Positions 36,074 to 46,525 are shown, counted from the first letter of the stretch. The stretch: DNA of 64,000 bases from Trinickia acidisoli (GCF_017315725.1 NZ_JAFLRG010000001.1:992001-1056000); one strand, 5' to 3'. Made by a program: numbers and translations. Notes: generated by a model from the letters alone, not told the origin.

Positions 36074-36264
36074 GAGAAGGGCACTCGAGTGCATGTAACA
36101 GTTGGTTAATGTAAGGCAACAGCAGGGATGCCAGCCTTTCCAGGGGGCGGGTTTGCTTGTACACTTCCAGCCTTGCCGAAGATCGCGGGTAGGTGTACGT
36201 TCGCGCCCGGTCGCAGGGTTTGCGCCGATTAGAACGGTATCGCTTTTATTGAAAGGAGTTGTTG
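36074..36264. other. Intergenic region after rfbD
   Basis: 190 bp of lower-GC sequence with a perfect 12-bp palindrome GCACTCGAGTGC (36081-36092) just after rfbD. No clear promoter, ops element or terminator T tract was found, although a promoter for the next gene set is expected here. Confidence 0.5.
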
Positions 36265-37065
36265 ATGAATAGTCGCGAACGAAAGATGTTGGAAATCCTG
36301 CGTCGCGGGAAGGAAGAATTCGGCTATCTCGCAGTGAAGGCCGAGTTCGAAGCCGAAGGCACGCGTGTCGATGAATTGTTGCGCTTGATCGAAATCGCGC
36401 GCAAGGCTGGTGTCGGCGTTGGATTGAAGATCGGTGGCTGCGAAGCCATTCGCGACTTGCTCGAAAGCAAGCAGATTGGCGTGGAATACATCATCGCGCC
36501 GATGATCGAATCGCCGTATGCGGTCAGCAAATTCATTGAAGCTAAGAATAAGGTTTATTCGGCTGAAGAGCAACAGGATACGAAATTCCTGTTCAATCTC
36601 GAGACGATCACCGGATATAACAACCTGAAGGGCCTCGTAGACGCCGCGAGCGTTCCCAATGGCCTCAATGGTGTGGTTTTCGGTCGTGTCGACTTCTCGC
36701 TCTCCAACGGCTATTCGCGTGACGACATCAACAGCGACAAGGTGACCGATTACGCGGTGAGCACCGGCACGGCCGCCAAGGAAACGGGGCTGGAGCTCGT
36801 GGTCGGCGGCGGCGTGTCGATGGATGCCCTGCCGGCGTTGCGTCGTCTGCGTGCGAACTATCTCACGCGCTTCGAGACGCGCAAGATCATTTTCTCGGCG
36901 GGCGCAGTCGATCAGCCGAGCATCGAGCAGGGCCTGTTGCAAGCGGTTCACTTCGAATTGCTGTGGCTGCAGAACAAGCGCGAATACTATGGCTTGATCG
37001 AGAAGGAAGACGACAAGCGCATTCGCATGCTCGAAGAGCGTTGGCACGTTCTGAACGCCAAGTAA
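36265..37065 (+). CDS. HpcH/HpaI-family aldolase of the polysaccharide locus
   Basis: A 266-residue TIM-barrel protein of the HpcH/HpaI aldolase (citrate-lyase-beta-like) family. Likely metal/substrate motifs are [39 protein letters not shown] (metal-binding Glu) and [13 protein letters not shown] (metal-binding Asp). Such enzymes make or break 3-deoxy-2-oxo acids from pyruvate and an aldehyde. AAGGAG lies six bases before ATG 36265, and two in-frame TTG codons just upstream are not needed. It heads a tight run with an SDR, a dehydroquinate-synthase homologue and an epimerase-like reductase, so it probably supplies a 3-deoxy-ulosonate precursor for a surface-glycan component. Confidence 0.85.
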   Translation: MNSRERKMLEILRRGKEEFGYLAVKAEFEAEGTRVDELLRLIEIARKAGVGVGLKIGGCEAIRDLLESKQIGVEYIIAPMIESPYAVSKFIEAKNKVYSAEEQQDTKFLFNLETITGYNNLKGLVDAASVPNGLNGVVFGRVDFSLSNGYSRDDINSDKVTDYAVSTGTAAKETGLELVVGGGVSMDALPALRRLRANYLTRFETRKIIFSAGAVDQPSIEQGLLQAVHFELLWLQNKREYYGLIEKEDDKRIRMLEERWHVLNAK

Positions 37066-37075
37066 GAGGCCGGTA

Positions 37076-37792
37076 GTGTCATCGAAGCGACCTCGAATCG
37101 CTATCTTCGGTGCGTCCGGGGCCATCGGCGGTGCGCTGGTGGCCTGGTTCGCGCAGCGCGGCTGGGATGTGCTGGGCATCGGTCGGCGTGCCCCCAATCG
37201 GGTCGATGCCGCATGCGGCTGGGCCCATGTGGTGTGGTCCCCGCTCGACCAGCCCGAACCGCCTGCCGCGCTCGCCGAATTGGACGCCGTTGTTTGGGCG
37301 CAAGGCGATAACTGCAACGACAGCATCGAGGATTTCGATGCGGCTCGGCATCAGCAGATGTACGAGGCGAACGTCTTGTTCGTATTGGCTTCGTTGAACG
37401 CGCTTTTGCGCCAAAAACGGGTTGCCGCCGACGGTGCGCGGTTGTGCGTGGTCAGTTCGATGTGGCAGAACATCGCGCGGCAAAACAAGCTGTCTTATTG
37501 CATTACCAAGTCGGCATTGCAAGGGCTGATACGCTCTGCATCGATCGATCTTGCGCCGGCGGGGCACGTGATCAATGCCGTGTTGCCCGGCGCGCTCGAT
37601 ACGCCGATGACGCGAGCGAACCTGAGCGCGGAGCAGATCCAGCGGCTGGAGGCGGCGACGCCTGCCGGACGTCTGGCTGGGGTCGACGACGTTGCGGCAG
37701 CCGTGGAGTTTTGCTGCTCGACCGCACACCGCGCGATCACGGGGCAGTTCATTACCGTCGATAAAGGGTTTTCCTATGCGCGCATCCTTTGA
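37076..37792 (+). CDS. Short-chain dehydrogenase/reductase of the polysaccharide locus
   Basis: A 238-residue classical SDR. GASGAIGGAL is the NAD(P) loop, VVWAQGDN stands for the usual NNAG, catalytic Ser is in VVSSMWQN, and Tyr-x3-Lys is YCITK. The C-terminal LPGALDTPMT and TGQFITVDKGF are typical. The start is GTG 37076, 10 bp after the aldolase stop, with a purine-rich AAGAGG upstream. Its end overlaps the next gene by 17 bp, so the product is made stoichiometrically with the cyclase homologue. Likely role: reduce or oxidise the ketone of the product of the neighbouring enzymes. Confidence 0.87.
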   Translation: MSSKRPRIAIFGASGAIGGALVAWFAQRGWDVLGIGRRAPNRVDAACGWAHVVWSPLDQPEPPAALAELDAVVWAQGDNCNDSIEDFDAARHQQMYEANVLFVLASLNALLRQKRVAADGARLCVVSSMWQNIARQNKLSYCITKSALQGLIRSASIDLAPAGHVINAVLPGALDTPMTRANLSAEQIQRLEAATPAGRLAGVDDVAAAVEFCCSTAHRAITGQFITVDKGFSYARIL

Positions 37793-38852
37793 TATCCAAA
37801 GCGCCTCGGGGGCATACCGTGTCGCTATCGGTGAGGATTTGGTGCGCGCGGCGATCGCTGCGCCGACGCATCGGATCTTCATCGTCGATCGGCGCTTGCT
37901 GCCGCAGGTGCAATTCATCACCGATCCCATCATCGAGATCGAAGCGTCCGAGGAGAACAAGGCGCTCGAGCGGATGGCGCCCGTCATCGAGCAACTGAAG
38001 CGCTTCGGCGCCACGCGCGAAACGGAAATCGTCGCCGTGGGCGGCGGCATCGTGCAGGACATCGCTACGTTCGTCGCGTCCGTCTATATGCGAGGCCTAC
38101 GCTGGCACTATTGCCCGACCACGCTGCTCGGCATGGTGGATTCCTGTATTGGGGGCAAGTCGTCGATCAACGTGGGGATGTACAAGAACCTCGTCGGTAA
38201 CTTTCATCCTCCCGCGCAAATCCTGATCGATCTCGCATTCGTCGATAGTCTCGACGCCGTGCAATTGACGAGCGGGCTGATGGAGTCTGTCAAGATTTGC
38301 TACGCGCGCGGTGCGGAAGAATTTGGCACCTATCTGAAGCTCGCGCCTGCCGTTCCGCTTGGCCGCGATAAGGCCGCGCGCATCATCGAGCAAAGCTTGC
38401 GGGCCAAGAAGTGGTTCATCGAAACGGATGAATTCGATCAGGCCGAACGGCTACTGCTCAATTTCGGTCACACGTTTGGACATGCGCTCGAATCGGCTAC
38501 CCATTTCGATGTTCCGCACGGTATTGCGGTCGGTGTCGGCATGTTGACGGCATATCGATTCGCCGAGGATGCGGGGCGGCTGTCGGAGCACGGTAAAGCG
38601 CTGGCCGGCGCCTTGATGGAGCACGTGCGCGCTTTGCTCGGGCCTGTGCGCCATACGCTTTCGTCACTCGAGCGCATCTCGCCGCAATCGCTGTTCGAAC
38701 ATTTCAAGAGCGACAAGAAGCACTCGCAGACCCACTATCGCGTCATCGTGCCGGTGCGTGACGGCGAATTGGAGCGCATTTCGCTGGAGCGCAATGACGC
38801 GACGAGCGCGGCGATTACCGAAGCTTTCGCTTGCAGTTTGAGCGAGCTCTGA
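37776..38852 (+). CDS. 3-dehydroquinate synthase family cyclase in the O-antigen locus
   Basis: A 358-residue sugar-phosphate cyclase of the AroB superfamily. Residues that act in dehydroquinate synthase appear kept: VGGGIVQDIATF, Asp and Lys in VDSCIGGK, Lys-Asn in YKNLVGNF, Glu/Lys in GLMESVK, Arg, Asn and both His in RLLLNFGHTFGHALE, and His in PHGIAVGVGM. The loop KSSINVGMY differs from the usual KTGVNHPLG. It is not next to aroK or other shikimate genes; it overlaps an SDR and follows a pyruvate-type aldolase. This suggests a dedicated carbocyclization on a 3-deoxy-ulosonate phosphate for polysaccharide use. AAAGGG precedes ATG 37776. Confidence 0.86.
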   Translation: MRASFDIQSASGAYRVAIGEDLVRAAIAAPTHRIFIVDRRLLPQVQFITDPIIEIEASEENKALERMAPVIEQLKRFGATRETEIVAVGGGIVQDIATFVASVYMRGLRWHYCPTTLLGMVDSCIGGKSSINVGMYKNLVGNFHPPAQILIDLAFVDSLDAVQLTSGLMESVKICYARGAEEFGTYLKLAPAVPLGRDKAARIIEQSLRAKKWFIETDEFDQAERLLLNFGHTFGHALESATHFDVPHGIAVGVGMLTAYRFAEDAGRLSEHGKALAGALMEHVRALLGPVRHTLSSLERISPQSLFEHFKSDKKHSQTHYRVIVPVRDGELERISLERNDATSAAITEAFACSLSEL

Positions 38853-38863
38853 CTGGCGATCCG

Positions 38864-39811
38864 ATGGCTATCGATACCGACTTCGACTTTGTCGTTGCCG
38901 GCGCCACCGGATGGTTGGGGCAAGCAACGCTGGCTTACCTCTATCGCGAGTTTGGGCGCGATGCGAGCAAGCGGGTGCATGCGTTCGCATCGAGCGAGCG
39001 CGCCTTGACGCTCGGTGCGGGCGTGCCTATTCGTGTTCGCGCGCTCGACGATCTGCCTAGTCTGATGCTCGAGCGGCCGGCCATCGTCTTCCACTATGCG
39101 TTCCGGACGAAGGACAGCGTCGGCAAGATGACGCTCGACGAGTATTTGAGCAGTAACGAGGGCATTCGGCAGGCCGTCATCCGCTTCATCGACGGGCACG
39201 AGGTGGCGGGCATGTTCATTCCGTCGAGCGGTGCGGCTTATGCGGGCCTTGATCCCGATAATCGATCCGATGGTGCCATCTACGGCCGCTGCAAGCTTGA
39301 CGACGAGCATCTGTTCGGCGACAAGGCTGCCCAGCGAGGCTTTCCGGCGATTATTTCGCGCGTCTTCAATCTGAGCGGCGCCTATATCAACAAGCACGAA
39401 CTCTACGCGCTGTCGTCGATCATTCTCGCTTGCCTCGAAGGGCGGCCAATTCGCATCCAGGCTACGCACCCTGTGTGGCGGTCGTATTACGCCGTCGAGG
39501 ATCTGATACGCCTCGGCATGGCGGCGATGCTCGACGGCGGACTCGACAGCTCGGCACTCTTCGATACCGTCGGGACGGAAGTTATCGAGATCGGTGAGCT
39601 TGCGCAGCGGTGCCGGAGCGTCCTCGGAGCGTTGGGTTCCAGCGTCGAGCGGCCACACGTCAAGGCCATCCCCAACAACTATTACGTCGGTGATCCGGAG
39701 CGCATCCGCGCGCTCGAGCAGCGCTTTAGCTTTGCGCCTCGTTCGCTGGACGAGCAGATCGTCGATACGGCTGCCTACTTGACCGGTTTGGCTAAAAAGG
39801 CACACGTGTGA
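38864..39811 (+). CDS. NAD-dependent epimerase/dehydratase-like reductase
   Basis: A 315-residue extended SDR with the nucleotide loop VAGATGWLGQATL, a substrate-side IPSSGAAYAGL segment and Tyr-x3-Lys in YGRCK, then the WRSYYAVEDLIRL block typical of NDP-sugar 4-epimerases/reductases. The reaction is unknown: it could act on the product of the upstream aldolase-SDR-cyclase set, or be the final reductase (YerF-like) for the CDP-branched sugar made by rfbFGH and the ThDP enzyme. It follows the cyclase gene by 11 bp and abuts the next glycosyltransferase. Confidence 0.82.
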   Translation: MAIDTDFDFVVAGATGWLGQATLAYLYREFGRDASKRVHAFASSERALTLGAGVPIRVRALDDLPSLMLERPAIVFHYAFRTKDSVGKMTLDEYLSSNEGIRQAVIRFIDGHEVAGMFIPSSGAAYAGLDPDNRSDGAIYGRCKLDDEHLFGDKAAQRGFPAIISRVFNLSGAYINKHELYALSSIILACLEGRPIRIQATHPVWRSYYAVEDLIRLGMAAMLDGGLDSSALFDTVGTEVIEIGELAQRCRSVLGALGSSVERPHVKAIPNNYYVGDPERIRALEQRFSFAPRSLDEQIVDTAAYLTGLAKKAHV

Positions 39812-40890
39812 GTGAGTTAGAAACGGTTTTCTTCGCCAAGCGGCGCAACCCGTACTACGTGGTTGCGCCGCGCTATGTGCGCACGTCCGCCGGAATCAAG
39901 GTTCTCCATTTCCTTTGCCACGCGCTCAATCGCATGGGGGAAACAGCGTTCCTGATCATTTATCCGCATTCGCCGCCTTATCTGTCGACGCATCCGGCGT
40001 TGAATACGCCGCTGTTGACCAAGCGCGTGATGGACTATCACCGCGAGAGCGGCCTCACTCCGATTACGATCTATCCCGAGAACATGCGAGGTAATCCGCT
40101 CAATGCGCCGTTCGTCGTTCGTTATGTGCTGAACTATGCGGGACTGCTGGGCGGCGACGAAGCGTATCCGGAAAGCGAATACTGCATCTCGTACAGCGAA
40201 GCCATCGCGGCCACGGTGCCTCGATCGCGCCACACGATCTTCGTCCCCGCGTCCGATCCGCAATTGTTCACGCCTCCTCCCGCGGGTACGAAGCGTCAAG
40301 GGGGATGTTTTTACGCGGGGAAGTACAAGTACTATCACGGTGGCAAGACATCCCCGGTAACGGAGGGGATGGAGGAAATCCTGCGCGATCGTCCCGACGC
40401 TCAGACGCCCGATCAAATCCGCGATCTCTTCCGACGCTGCGAGGTTTTCTATTGCTATGAGAATTCGGCATTGGCTATCGAGGCCATGTTGTGTGGCTGC
40501 CCTGTCGTGTTCTTGCCGAACGAGCACTTCACGGATCTGATCGGTAAGGCCGAGCTGGGTACGTACGGCTACGTCTGGGGCGACGATCCCGCTGGCCTCG
40601 CGCGCGCCAAGGAAACGGTCGTGCAGGCGCGCGAGCGCTATATGGAATTGTTCGCACTGGCCGAGCAGGAGGTGCGGCGTTTCGTCGACGGTACCCAGGC
40701 CGCGGTTCAGCAAGTGACTTATGACGAGCCCATGTCGGACGCGTACGTACCGAAGATCAAGGCCTCCGAACGATACTTCAGCGTGGTCCGCACCATTTGG
40801 CTGATGGTCAGGGAGAGGGGCCTTCTCTATACGGCCAACGTCATCAAGAACCGGCTCAAGTCGGGACGTATCAAACTCTACGAAGCATGA
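39808..40890 (+). CDS. Probable glycosyltransferase (GT4-like C-terminal motif)
   Basis: A 360-residue soluble protein. The C-terminal half has a Rossmann-like region with VFYCYENSALAIEAMLCGCPVVFLPNE (in parts FYCYENSALAIEAMLCG and CPVVFLPNEHF), the E-A-x-x-x-G-x-P-V-V pattern of GT-B retaining glycosyltransferases. The N-terminus VAPRYVRTSAGIKVLHFLCHALN is the acceptor domain. The donor is not predictable. Start GTG 39808 overlaps the preceding stop; GTG 39812 is an alternative frame that is not open. Its stop overlaps the next glycosyltransferase (ATGA). Confidence 0.78.
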   Translation: MSELETVFFAKRRNPYYVVAPRYVRTSAGIKVLHFLCHALNRMGETAFLIIYPHSPPYLSTHPALNTPLLTKRVMDYHRESGLTPITIYPENMRGNPLNAPFVVRYVLNYAGLLGGDEAYPESEYCISYSEAIAATVPRSRHTIFVPASDPQLFTPPPAGTKRQGGCFYAGKYKYYHGGKTSPVTEGMEEILRDRPDAQTPDQIRDLFRRCEVFYCYENSALAIEAMLCGCPVVFLPNEHFTDLIGKAELGTYGYVWGDDPAGLARAKETVVQARERYMELFALAEQEVRRFVDGTQAAVQQVTYDEPMSDAYVPKIKASERYFSVVRTIWLMVRERGLLYTANVIKNRLKSGRIKLYEA

Positions 40891-42464
40891 ATCCGCATCC
40901 GACAGCCACGGCGGTATCGATCGATATGCTGCCTCCTGAGCAGCGTGTGGCGCTGACCATCTGCATCCCCACCTACAACCGGGGTGCGCGTGTCCATGCG
41001 CTCGTGCTGTATTTGCAGCAAAACCTTTTGCCGCATACCGACGATGTCGAGATCATCGTCGTCAACAATTGCTCGAACGACGATACCCAAACCCTGATCG
41101 AACCCTTGGTGTCAGACAAGGTGCGACTCGTCAATCGCGTCGAATTCTTGCCGACAGCCGAAGAGAACATGTTCGAGTCGCTCGAATTTTGCCGGGGCGA
41201 CTACGTCTGGTTTCATGGGGATGACGAGATCCCCATTTGCGACACCATCTTTGAAGTCGTGCGGCTCATCAAGGCCGACGCTGCGGACGTGTTCATCTTC
41301 AATTCGCGGTTGATCGACGATGACGGCGCTCCATTGGCCGAGCACATGGTGCCGATGCATGGTGACCACTTCGACGTGACGGGCGATGCGCTGGTGCGGT
41401 CGGTCGGCTTCATGTTCATGCTGGCCGGTATTTCGAACGTCATCATGCGGCGCGAGTACGCCGATGTGAAGATCGCGCGCGAAGCCTTGACGATTCAAAA
41501 GATTTATTCGCACGTGTGCTGGATTCTCGAATGCTTCAGCCCACGGCGCGCGCGGATCGTCAATCGTCCGTTGGTGTTCTATCGTCATGCTGGCGATGCG
41601 CAGCAGTTCGAGCACTTCCGGCGATTCGCCAAACGTCACGAGCTCGGCGACTATCATTTCTGGGGCATCGGCCTCGCGTTACAATTACGCCATTTGATAT
41701 CGAGGGGCGTATTCAAGCCGTCTACCGTTGCGGTGATTTTCGAGGGCCGTCGCGACGGCACGCGATTCAAGTTCCTGCACGACTGCATTCACAAGATCTT
41801 TTGCCAGGTCGAGGCGTCGGTCGTCACGGGCGAGAGTCGCAACAAGGTCGAGTCGGGTACGTTTCGAACGGTGCGGGACTTTATCGTTAGCTGCGATTTG
41901 TTCAGCTACGACCTCTTCGTGCCGATCGAGAGGATCCAGGAAATTGCCGAGGGCAAGCGCTCGCGGAGCGAGTTGCGCAAATGGACCAGGCTCTTTCACA
42001 AGACCTATGCCAAGCACGACGACGACCCCTACCGCAATTGTCGGCGTTGTCATCGGCACGGGTTCGATATCTACGAAATGCCGATCGGGTGGGTAGCGGT
42101 CGACCCGGACGTGCCCGGCGGTGTACCGAGCGTGCTGGCCGTCCTCGATGTCGCGGAGGCGCCACCCTACGTCTGGGTGGATCGCGATTTCGACCGGCTG
42201 GTTGCTCGTCTTACTGAGTATCGTCGTGCGTCGTCGCAGATCAAGGATTTCGTCGAGCATCGAGCGAGGGGCGAGTGGCTTCACCTCGGGCGGCAATTCC
42301 TGGGTGTCAGCCAGGATGTTCTGGAGCAATATGTGGCCCGCGTGGAGATCAGCCGTCAAACGACCGTTCCGGTACGGGTGGCCGCTAATCTCGTCTTCAA
42401 CCCGCTGCGCCGGGCCGGATACTTTGGGCGCCGCGTGTTGAGACGCATCTTGCGTCGGTGGTAA
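40887..42464 (+). CDS. Glycosyltransferase family 2 protein with long C-terminal region
   Basis: A 525-residue protein. The N-terminal 230 residues are a GT-A family 2 domain: [23 protein letters not shown], and the metal-binding FHGDDEIP. The remaining 290 residues are not recognised and include a Cys/His cluster (NCRRCHRHG) that might bind a metal, plus a basic C-terminus ([12 protein letters not shown]) that could contact the membrane. It probably adds one residue of the O-unit. Four-base overlap with the preceding glycosyltransferase. Confidence 0.85.
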   Translation: MNPHPTATAVSIDMLPPEQRVALTICIPTYNRGARVHALVLYLQQNLLPHTDDVEIIVVNNCSNDDTQTLIEPLVSDKVRLVNRVEFLPTAEENMFESLEFCRGDYVWFHGDDEIPICDTIFEVVRLIKADAADVFIFNSRLIDDDGAPLAEHMVPMHGDHFDVTGDALVRSVGFMFMLAGISNVIMRREYADVKIAREALTIQKIYSHVCWILECFSPRRARIVNRPLVFYRHAGDAQQFEHFRRFAKRHELGDYHFWGIGLALQLRHLISRGVFKPSTVAVIFEGRRDGTRFKFLHDCIHKIFCQVEASVVTGESRNKVESGTFRTVRDFIVSCDLFSYDLFVPIERIQEIAEGKRSRSELRKWTRLFHKTYAKHDDDPYRNCRRCHRHGFDIYEMPIGWVAVDPDVPGGVPSVLAVLDVAEAPPYVWVDRDFDRLVARLTEYRRASSQIKDFVEHRARGEWLHLGRQFLGVSQDVLEQYVARVEISRQTTVPVRVAANLVFNPLRRAGYFGRRVLRRILRRW

Positions 42465-42531
42465 ACATTTAACGAATCGTGCGCCGTCGAGCGGGCAATC
42501 GCAATTGCAGCCGCGGCAGTTTGGAGGGGTG

Positions 42532-43302
42532 ATGAAGGCAGTGATTTTGGCCGGGGGCTTGGGCACTCGACTCAGCGAAGAAACGGGTTTGCGACCGAAG
42601 CCGATGGTCGAGGTGGGCGGCCGCCCCATCCTCTGGCACATCATGAAAATCTATTCGAGCTACGGAGTCAACGACTTCATCATTTGCCTCGGCTACAAAG
42701 GGTATGTGATCAAGGAGTACTTTGCGAATTACTTCCTGCACATGTCCGACGTGACCTTCGATATGGCCAACAACCGTATGGAGGTTCATCAAAACAATGC
42801 CGAGCCGTGGCGGGTCACGCTGGTCGAGACGGGCGCGGACACGCAAACGGGCGGGCGGCTGCGCCGCGTCAAAGAGTATCTGGTCGGCGAGAAGGAGTTC
42901 TGCTTCACCTACGGAGACGGTGTCGCCGACGTAAATATCGCATCGTTGATCGATTTTCATCGTGCGCACGGCAAGCTGGCGACGATCACGGCCACGCAGC
43001 CGCCTGGTCGCTTCGGCGCTTTGAATATCGAACAAGGGCGCGTCGAGAGCTTCCGTGAAAAGCCGCAAGGCGACGGTGCCTGGATCAACGGCGGATATTT
43101 CGTGCTCAAGCCCGAAGTCATCGATCTCATCGACGGCGACGACACGATCTGGGAACGCGTTCCGCTCGAAACGCTTGCGCGCCAAGGCCAACTGCAAGCC
43201 CACGAGCATCGCGGATTCTGGCAGCCGATGGATACGTTGCGCGACAAGCACCATCTCGAAGAGTTGTGGGCACGCGGGGAGGCGCCGTGGAAAACGTGGT
43301 GA
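42532..43302 (+). CDS. rfbF: Glucose-1-phosphate cytidylyltransferase
   Basis: A 256-residue nucleotidyltransferase making CDP-glucose. The signature [23 protein letters not shown] (split [12 protein letters not shown] and [15 protein letters not shown]), [27 protein letters not shown] and [14 protein letters not shown] match RfbF/DdhA closely. GGAGGGG precedes ATG 42532. It begins the CDP-3,6-dideoxyhexose pathway; its end overlaps rfbG. Confidence 0.96.
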   Translation: MKAVILAGGLGTRLSEETGLRPKPMVEVGGRPILWHIMKIYSSYGVNDFIICLGYKGYVIKEYFANYFLHMSDVTFDMANNRMEVHQNNAEPWRVTLVETGADTQTGGRLRRVKEYLVGEKEFCFTYGDGVADVNIASLIDFHRAHGKLATITATQPPGRFGALNIEQGRVESFREKPQGDGAWINGGYFVLKPEVIDLIDGDDTIWERVPLETLARQGQLQAHEHRGFWQPMDTLRDKHHLEELWARGEAPWKTW

Positions 43303-44372
43303 TCGATTCCGCGTTTTGGGCCGGCAAGCGCGTTTTCCTGACTGGGCATACGGGCTTCAAAGGCGGCTGGCTTTCGCTGTGGCTGCAAAGTTTGGGCGCG
43401 CAGGTGACCGGCTTTGCGCTGGCGCCGCCCGAAGGGCCGAACTTGTTCACTACGGCGCGCGTGGCGCAGGAGATGACCTCGCTGATCGGCGACATCCGCA
43501 ATCTGACGGCGCTGACCGATGCCGTGCGACAGGCGCGGCCCGAAATCGTGCTGCACCTTGCCGCGCAGCCCCTCGTGCGTTATTCGTACGAGGCGCCCGT
43601 CGAAACGTATTCGACCAACGTCATGGGTACGGTGCACCTGCTCGAAGCGGTGCGCGCGTGCCCGAGTGTGCGGTCGTGCGTGATCGTGAGCTCGGACAAG
43701 TGCTACGAGAACCGCGAGTGGCCCTGGGGCTATCGGGAAAACGAGGCAATGGGCGGGTACGATCCGTACAGCAGCAGCAAGGGGTGTACGGAACTCGTTG
43801 CGGCGGCTTATCGCAATTCGTATTTCAATCCCGCAAGCCACGCACAGCATGGCGTCGCGCTGGCGAGTGCGCGTGCGGGCAACGTCATCGGCGGCGGCGA
43901 CTGGGCGAGCGATCGTCTCGTTCCGGACTTGTTGCGCGCGTTCGAGACGAGCAAGCCCGCGCTCATTCGCAATCCGCACGCGATCCGTCCGTGGCAACAC
44001 GTGCTCGAACCCGTTTCGGGATATTTGGTCTTGGCGCAACGTCTGCATCGCGATGGTGTCGAGTTCGCGGAAGGCTGGAATTTCGGGCCCAACGATGTCG
44101 ACGCGAAACCGGTGGGATGGATCGCTGCGCAAATGGCACAGGTCTGGGGCGGTGACGCCGCCTATCGGATCGACGAGACGACGTCTCATCCGCACGAAGC
44201 GCACTACCTGAAGCTCGATTGCTCGAAGGCACGCAGCCGGCTGTCCTGGCAACCGCGTTGGGATTTGTCGCGCGCGCTGAACGAGGTGGTGTCGTGGCAC
44301 CGCGCCTACCTCGAGCGCGACGACGTCCGAGACGTCTGCCTTCAACAAATTTCGCGCTTTTGTGAAGCGTGA
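43287..44372 (+). CDS. rfbG: CDP-glucose 4,6-dehydratase
   Basis: A 361-residue extended SDR forming CDP-4-keto-6-deoxyglucose. [52 protein letters not shown] and [10 protein letters not shown] (Tyr-x-x-x-Lys variant) with [17 protein letters not shown] are specific to RfbG/DdhB. GTG 43287 is chosen because GGGGAGG lies four bases upstream; GTG 43299 overlaps the rfbF stop and is an alternative. Confidence 0.96.
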   Translation: MENVVIDSAFWAGKRVFLTGHTGFKGGWLSLWLQSLGAQVTGFALAPPEGPNLFTTARVAQEMTSLIGDIRNLTALTDAVRQARPEIVLHLAAQPLVRYSYEAPVETYSTNVMGTVHLLEAVRACPSVRSCVIVSSDKCYENREWPWGYRENEAMGGYDPYSSSKGCTELVAAAYRNSYFNPASHAQHGVALASARAGNVIGGGDWASDRLVPDLLRAFETSKPALIRNPHAIRPWQHVLEPVSGYLVLAQRLHRDGVEFAEGWNFGPNDVDAKPVGWIAAQMAQVWGGDAAYRIDETTSHPHEAHYLKLDCSKARSRLSWQPRWDLSRALNEVVSWHRAYLERDDVRDVCLQQISRFCEA

Positions 44373-44393
44373 TCATTCATGGAAGTCCTCACA

Positions 44394-45707
44394 ATGACTC
44401 AAGATGCACTGAGAAAGCAGATTGGCGAGCTCGCCCGCCAGTACTCGCAGGAAGCGTTCCGCAGGCGCGATTTCGAGCCGGGCGTGACCGTTATTCCGCC
44501 GTCGGGCAAGGTCATCGACGGCGCCGAGGTCAGCTTGATGATCGAGGCGGCGCTCGACGGCTGGCTTACGACCGGCCGCTTTAACGAAGCTTTCGAAGCG
44601 AAGCTGGCGGCGTTCCTGGGCGTCCAGCACGTGCTGACGACCAATTCGGGCTCGTCGGCGAATCTGCTCGCCTTCACGGCTTTGTGTTCGCCAACGCTCG
44701 GCGAACGTGCCGTGCGTCCCGGCGACGAAATCATCGGCGTGGCCGCGGGTTTTCCCACGACGGTCAACCCGATCATTCAGAACGGCGCGATCCCAGTGTT
44801 CGTCGACGTGCACATTCCGACGTACAACGTCGACCCGCAACTGCTCGAAGCTGCGATCACGCCCAAGACGAAGGCGATCATGCTCGCGCATACGCTCGGC
44901 AATCCGTACAACCTGAAGGTGGTGCGTGAGCTGTGCGACAAGTATGGCCTGTGGCTCGTGGAAGACTGCTGCGATGCGCTGGGCTCGCGTTACGACGGTA
45001 AGCTCGTTGGTTCGTTCGGCGATATCGGGACGCTGAGCTTCTACCCCGCGCATCACATCACGATGGGCGAAGGCGGAGCGGTGTTCACGAACAACGCCGA
45101 CCTGCGCCGTGCGGTCGAATCGATTCGCGATTGGGGCCGCGATTGCTATTGCCAGCCCGGCAAAGACAATACGTGTGGCAAGCGTTTTTGCTGGAAGCTC
45201 GGCGATTTGCCGTACGGGTACGACCACAAGTACACGTACTCGCACCTCGGCTACAACCTGAAGATCTCGGACATGCAGGCCGCATGCGCACTCGCGCAAA
45301 TGGACAAGCTGCCCGGGTTCATCGAGGCGCGCAAGCACAACTTCGACTATCTGAAATCGAAGCTCGCTTCGTGCGAGGAGTTCTTCATCCTGCCCGAGGC
45401 AACGCCGGGCAGCGAGCCGTCGTGGTTCGGTTTCCCCGTCACGATCCGCGAGTCGGCGCCGTTCAATCGCGTCGATCTGCTTACCTACCTGGACCAGTAC
45501 AAGGTCGGTACGCGGCTCTTGTTCGCCGGTAACTTGACTCGGCAGCCCTACATGAAGGGGCTCAACTATCGCGTAGCGGGCACGCTCGAGCAAACGGACC
45601 GAATCATGAATCAGACGTTCTGGCTCGGTGTGTTCCCCGGCTTGACGAACGAGATGCTCGATTACGTGGTCGACCGTCTCGAAACGTTCGCCGGCGTTAA
45701 TTTCTGA
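44394..45707 (+). CDS. rfbH: CDP-4-keto-6-deoxyglucose 3-dehydrase (E1)
   Basis: A 437-residue PMP- and [2Fe-2S]-dependent dehydrase removing the C-3 hydroxyl. The usual Schiff-base Lys is a His, visible in [13 protein letters not shown], and the iron-sulfur Cys set is in [21 protein letters not shown] (split [16 protein letters not shown]). The length equals Salmonella RfbH. Start ATG 44394 matches the family N-terminus ([10 protein letters not shown]); ATG 44379 is an in-frame alternative. The partner reductase E3 (AscD/RfbI) is not in this window. Product: CDP-3,6-dideoxy-4-keto-hexose. Confidence 0.96.
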   Translation: MTQDALRKQIGELARQYSQEAFRRRDFEPGVTVIPPSGKVIDGAEVSLMIEAALDGWLTTGRFNEAFEAKLAAFLGVQHVLTTNSGSSANLLAFTALCSPTLGERAVRPGDEIIGVAAGFPTTVNPIIQNGAIPVFVDVHIPTYNVDPQLLEAAITPKTKAIMLAHTLGNPYNLKVVRELCDKYGLWLVEDCCDALGSRYDGKLVGSFGDIGTLSFYPAHHITMGEGGAVFTNNADLRRAVESIRDWGRDCYCQPGKDNTCGKRFCWKLGDLPYGYDHKYTYSHLGYNLKISDMQAACALAQMDKLPGFIEARKHNFDYLKSKLASCEEFFILPEATPGSEPSWFGFPVTIRESAPFNRVDLLTYLDQYKVGTRLLFAGNLTRQPYMKGLNYRVAGTLEQTDRIMNQTFWLGVFPGLTNEMLDYVVDRLETFAGVNF

Positions 45708-45718
45708 TAGGACGAGAA

Positions 45719-46522
45719 GTGCAAAAGTCGCTCTCCACGCGTATGGCGGAGGCCGCTCGGGATCTCGTCAAGGCGCTGCGTGCCACCGAGACTTGGCTGT
45801 TTCTCGGGTGGCACGATATCCGGCAGCGCTATCGCCGCTCGGTCCTCGGACCGTTCTGGATCACGATTAGTACCGCCATGCTCGTCGGTGGCCTGGGCGT
45901 GATGTATGCGGGATTGTTCCATATGGACGTCTCGCACTACATTCCGTATCTGGCGGCCGGGATGATCACATGGAACTTCATGGCCGCCGTGATCACGGAA
46001 AGCTGTACCGTATTCATGGGCGCGGAAGGAAGCATCAAGTCGGGACAGATTCCGATTTCGTCCTATGTCTTGCGGCTCATCTGGCGCAACGTGATCATCT
46101 TTATGCACAACGCAGTCGTATTGATCGCGGTGGTGCTTTGGTTCCTGCCGTTCAAGCCGTTGGGGCTCGCCCTGTCGGTTTTCGGCCTGTTTATCACGTC
46201 GATCTTTCTGTTCTGGCTCGCGTTGCTCGTCGGTCTACTGAGCGCGCGCTTTCGCGACATTCCGCAAATCGTCGCGAACGTTCTTCAGGTCGTGTTCTTC
46301 ATGACGCCGATCATGTGGCGCGCCGATGTATTGAAGCACCATATTTGGATCGCGAAAGTGAACCCGTTCTTCTACATGCTCGAGCTCGTGCGCAATCCTT
46401 TGCTCGGCGAGGCATTCAACTGGCATGCTTGGGTAGGTGTCGCCGCGGTGCAGGTCGCGACGATCTTGGTTTCGTTCGTTTTCTTTTCGCGTTTCCGTTC
46501 GCGGATCGTGTACTGGTTGTAA
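45719..46522 (+). CDS. wzm: ABC transporter permease for polysaccharide export (Wzm)
   Basis: A 267-residue ABC-2 type inner-membrane protein with six predicted membrane helices and the conserved opening WHDIRQRYRRSVLGPFW, then FFMTPIMWRADVL near the C-terminal helices. It moves undecaprenyl-linked polysaccharide across the inner membrane together with the ATPase encoded next. GTG start 12 bp after rfbH. Its presence means the O-antigen made here is exported by the ABC route. Confidence 0.93.
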   Translation: MQKSLSTRMAEAARDLVKALRATETWLFLGWHDIRQRYRRSVLGPFWITISTAMLVGGLGVMYAGLFHMDVSHYIPYLAAGMITWNFMAAVITESCTVFMGAEGSIKSGQIPISSYVLRLIWRNVIIFMHNAVVLIAVVLWFLPFKPLGLALSVFGLFITSIFLFWLALLVGLLSARFRDIPQIVANVLQVVFFMTPIMWRADVLKHHIWIAKVNPFFYMLELVRNPLLGEAFNWHAWVGVAAVQVATILVSFVFFSRFRSRIVYWL

Positions 46523-46525
46523 GTC

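Noticed and set aside
36081..36092. Perfect palindrome GCACTCGAGTGC after rfbD as a terminator or operator
   Set aside because: No T tract follows, the stem is only 6 bp without loop, and no second copy was seen, so no function can be supported.
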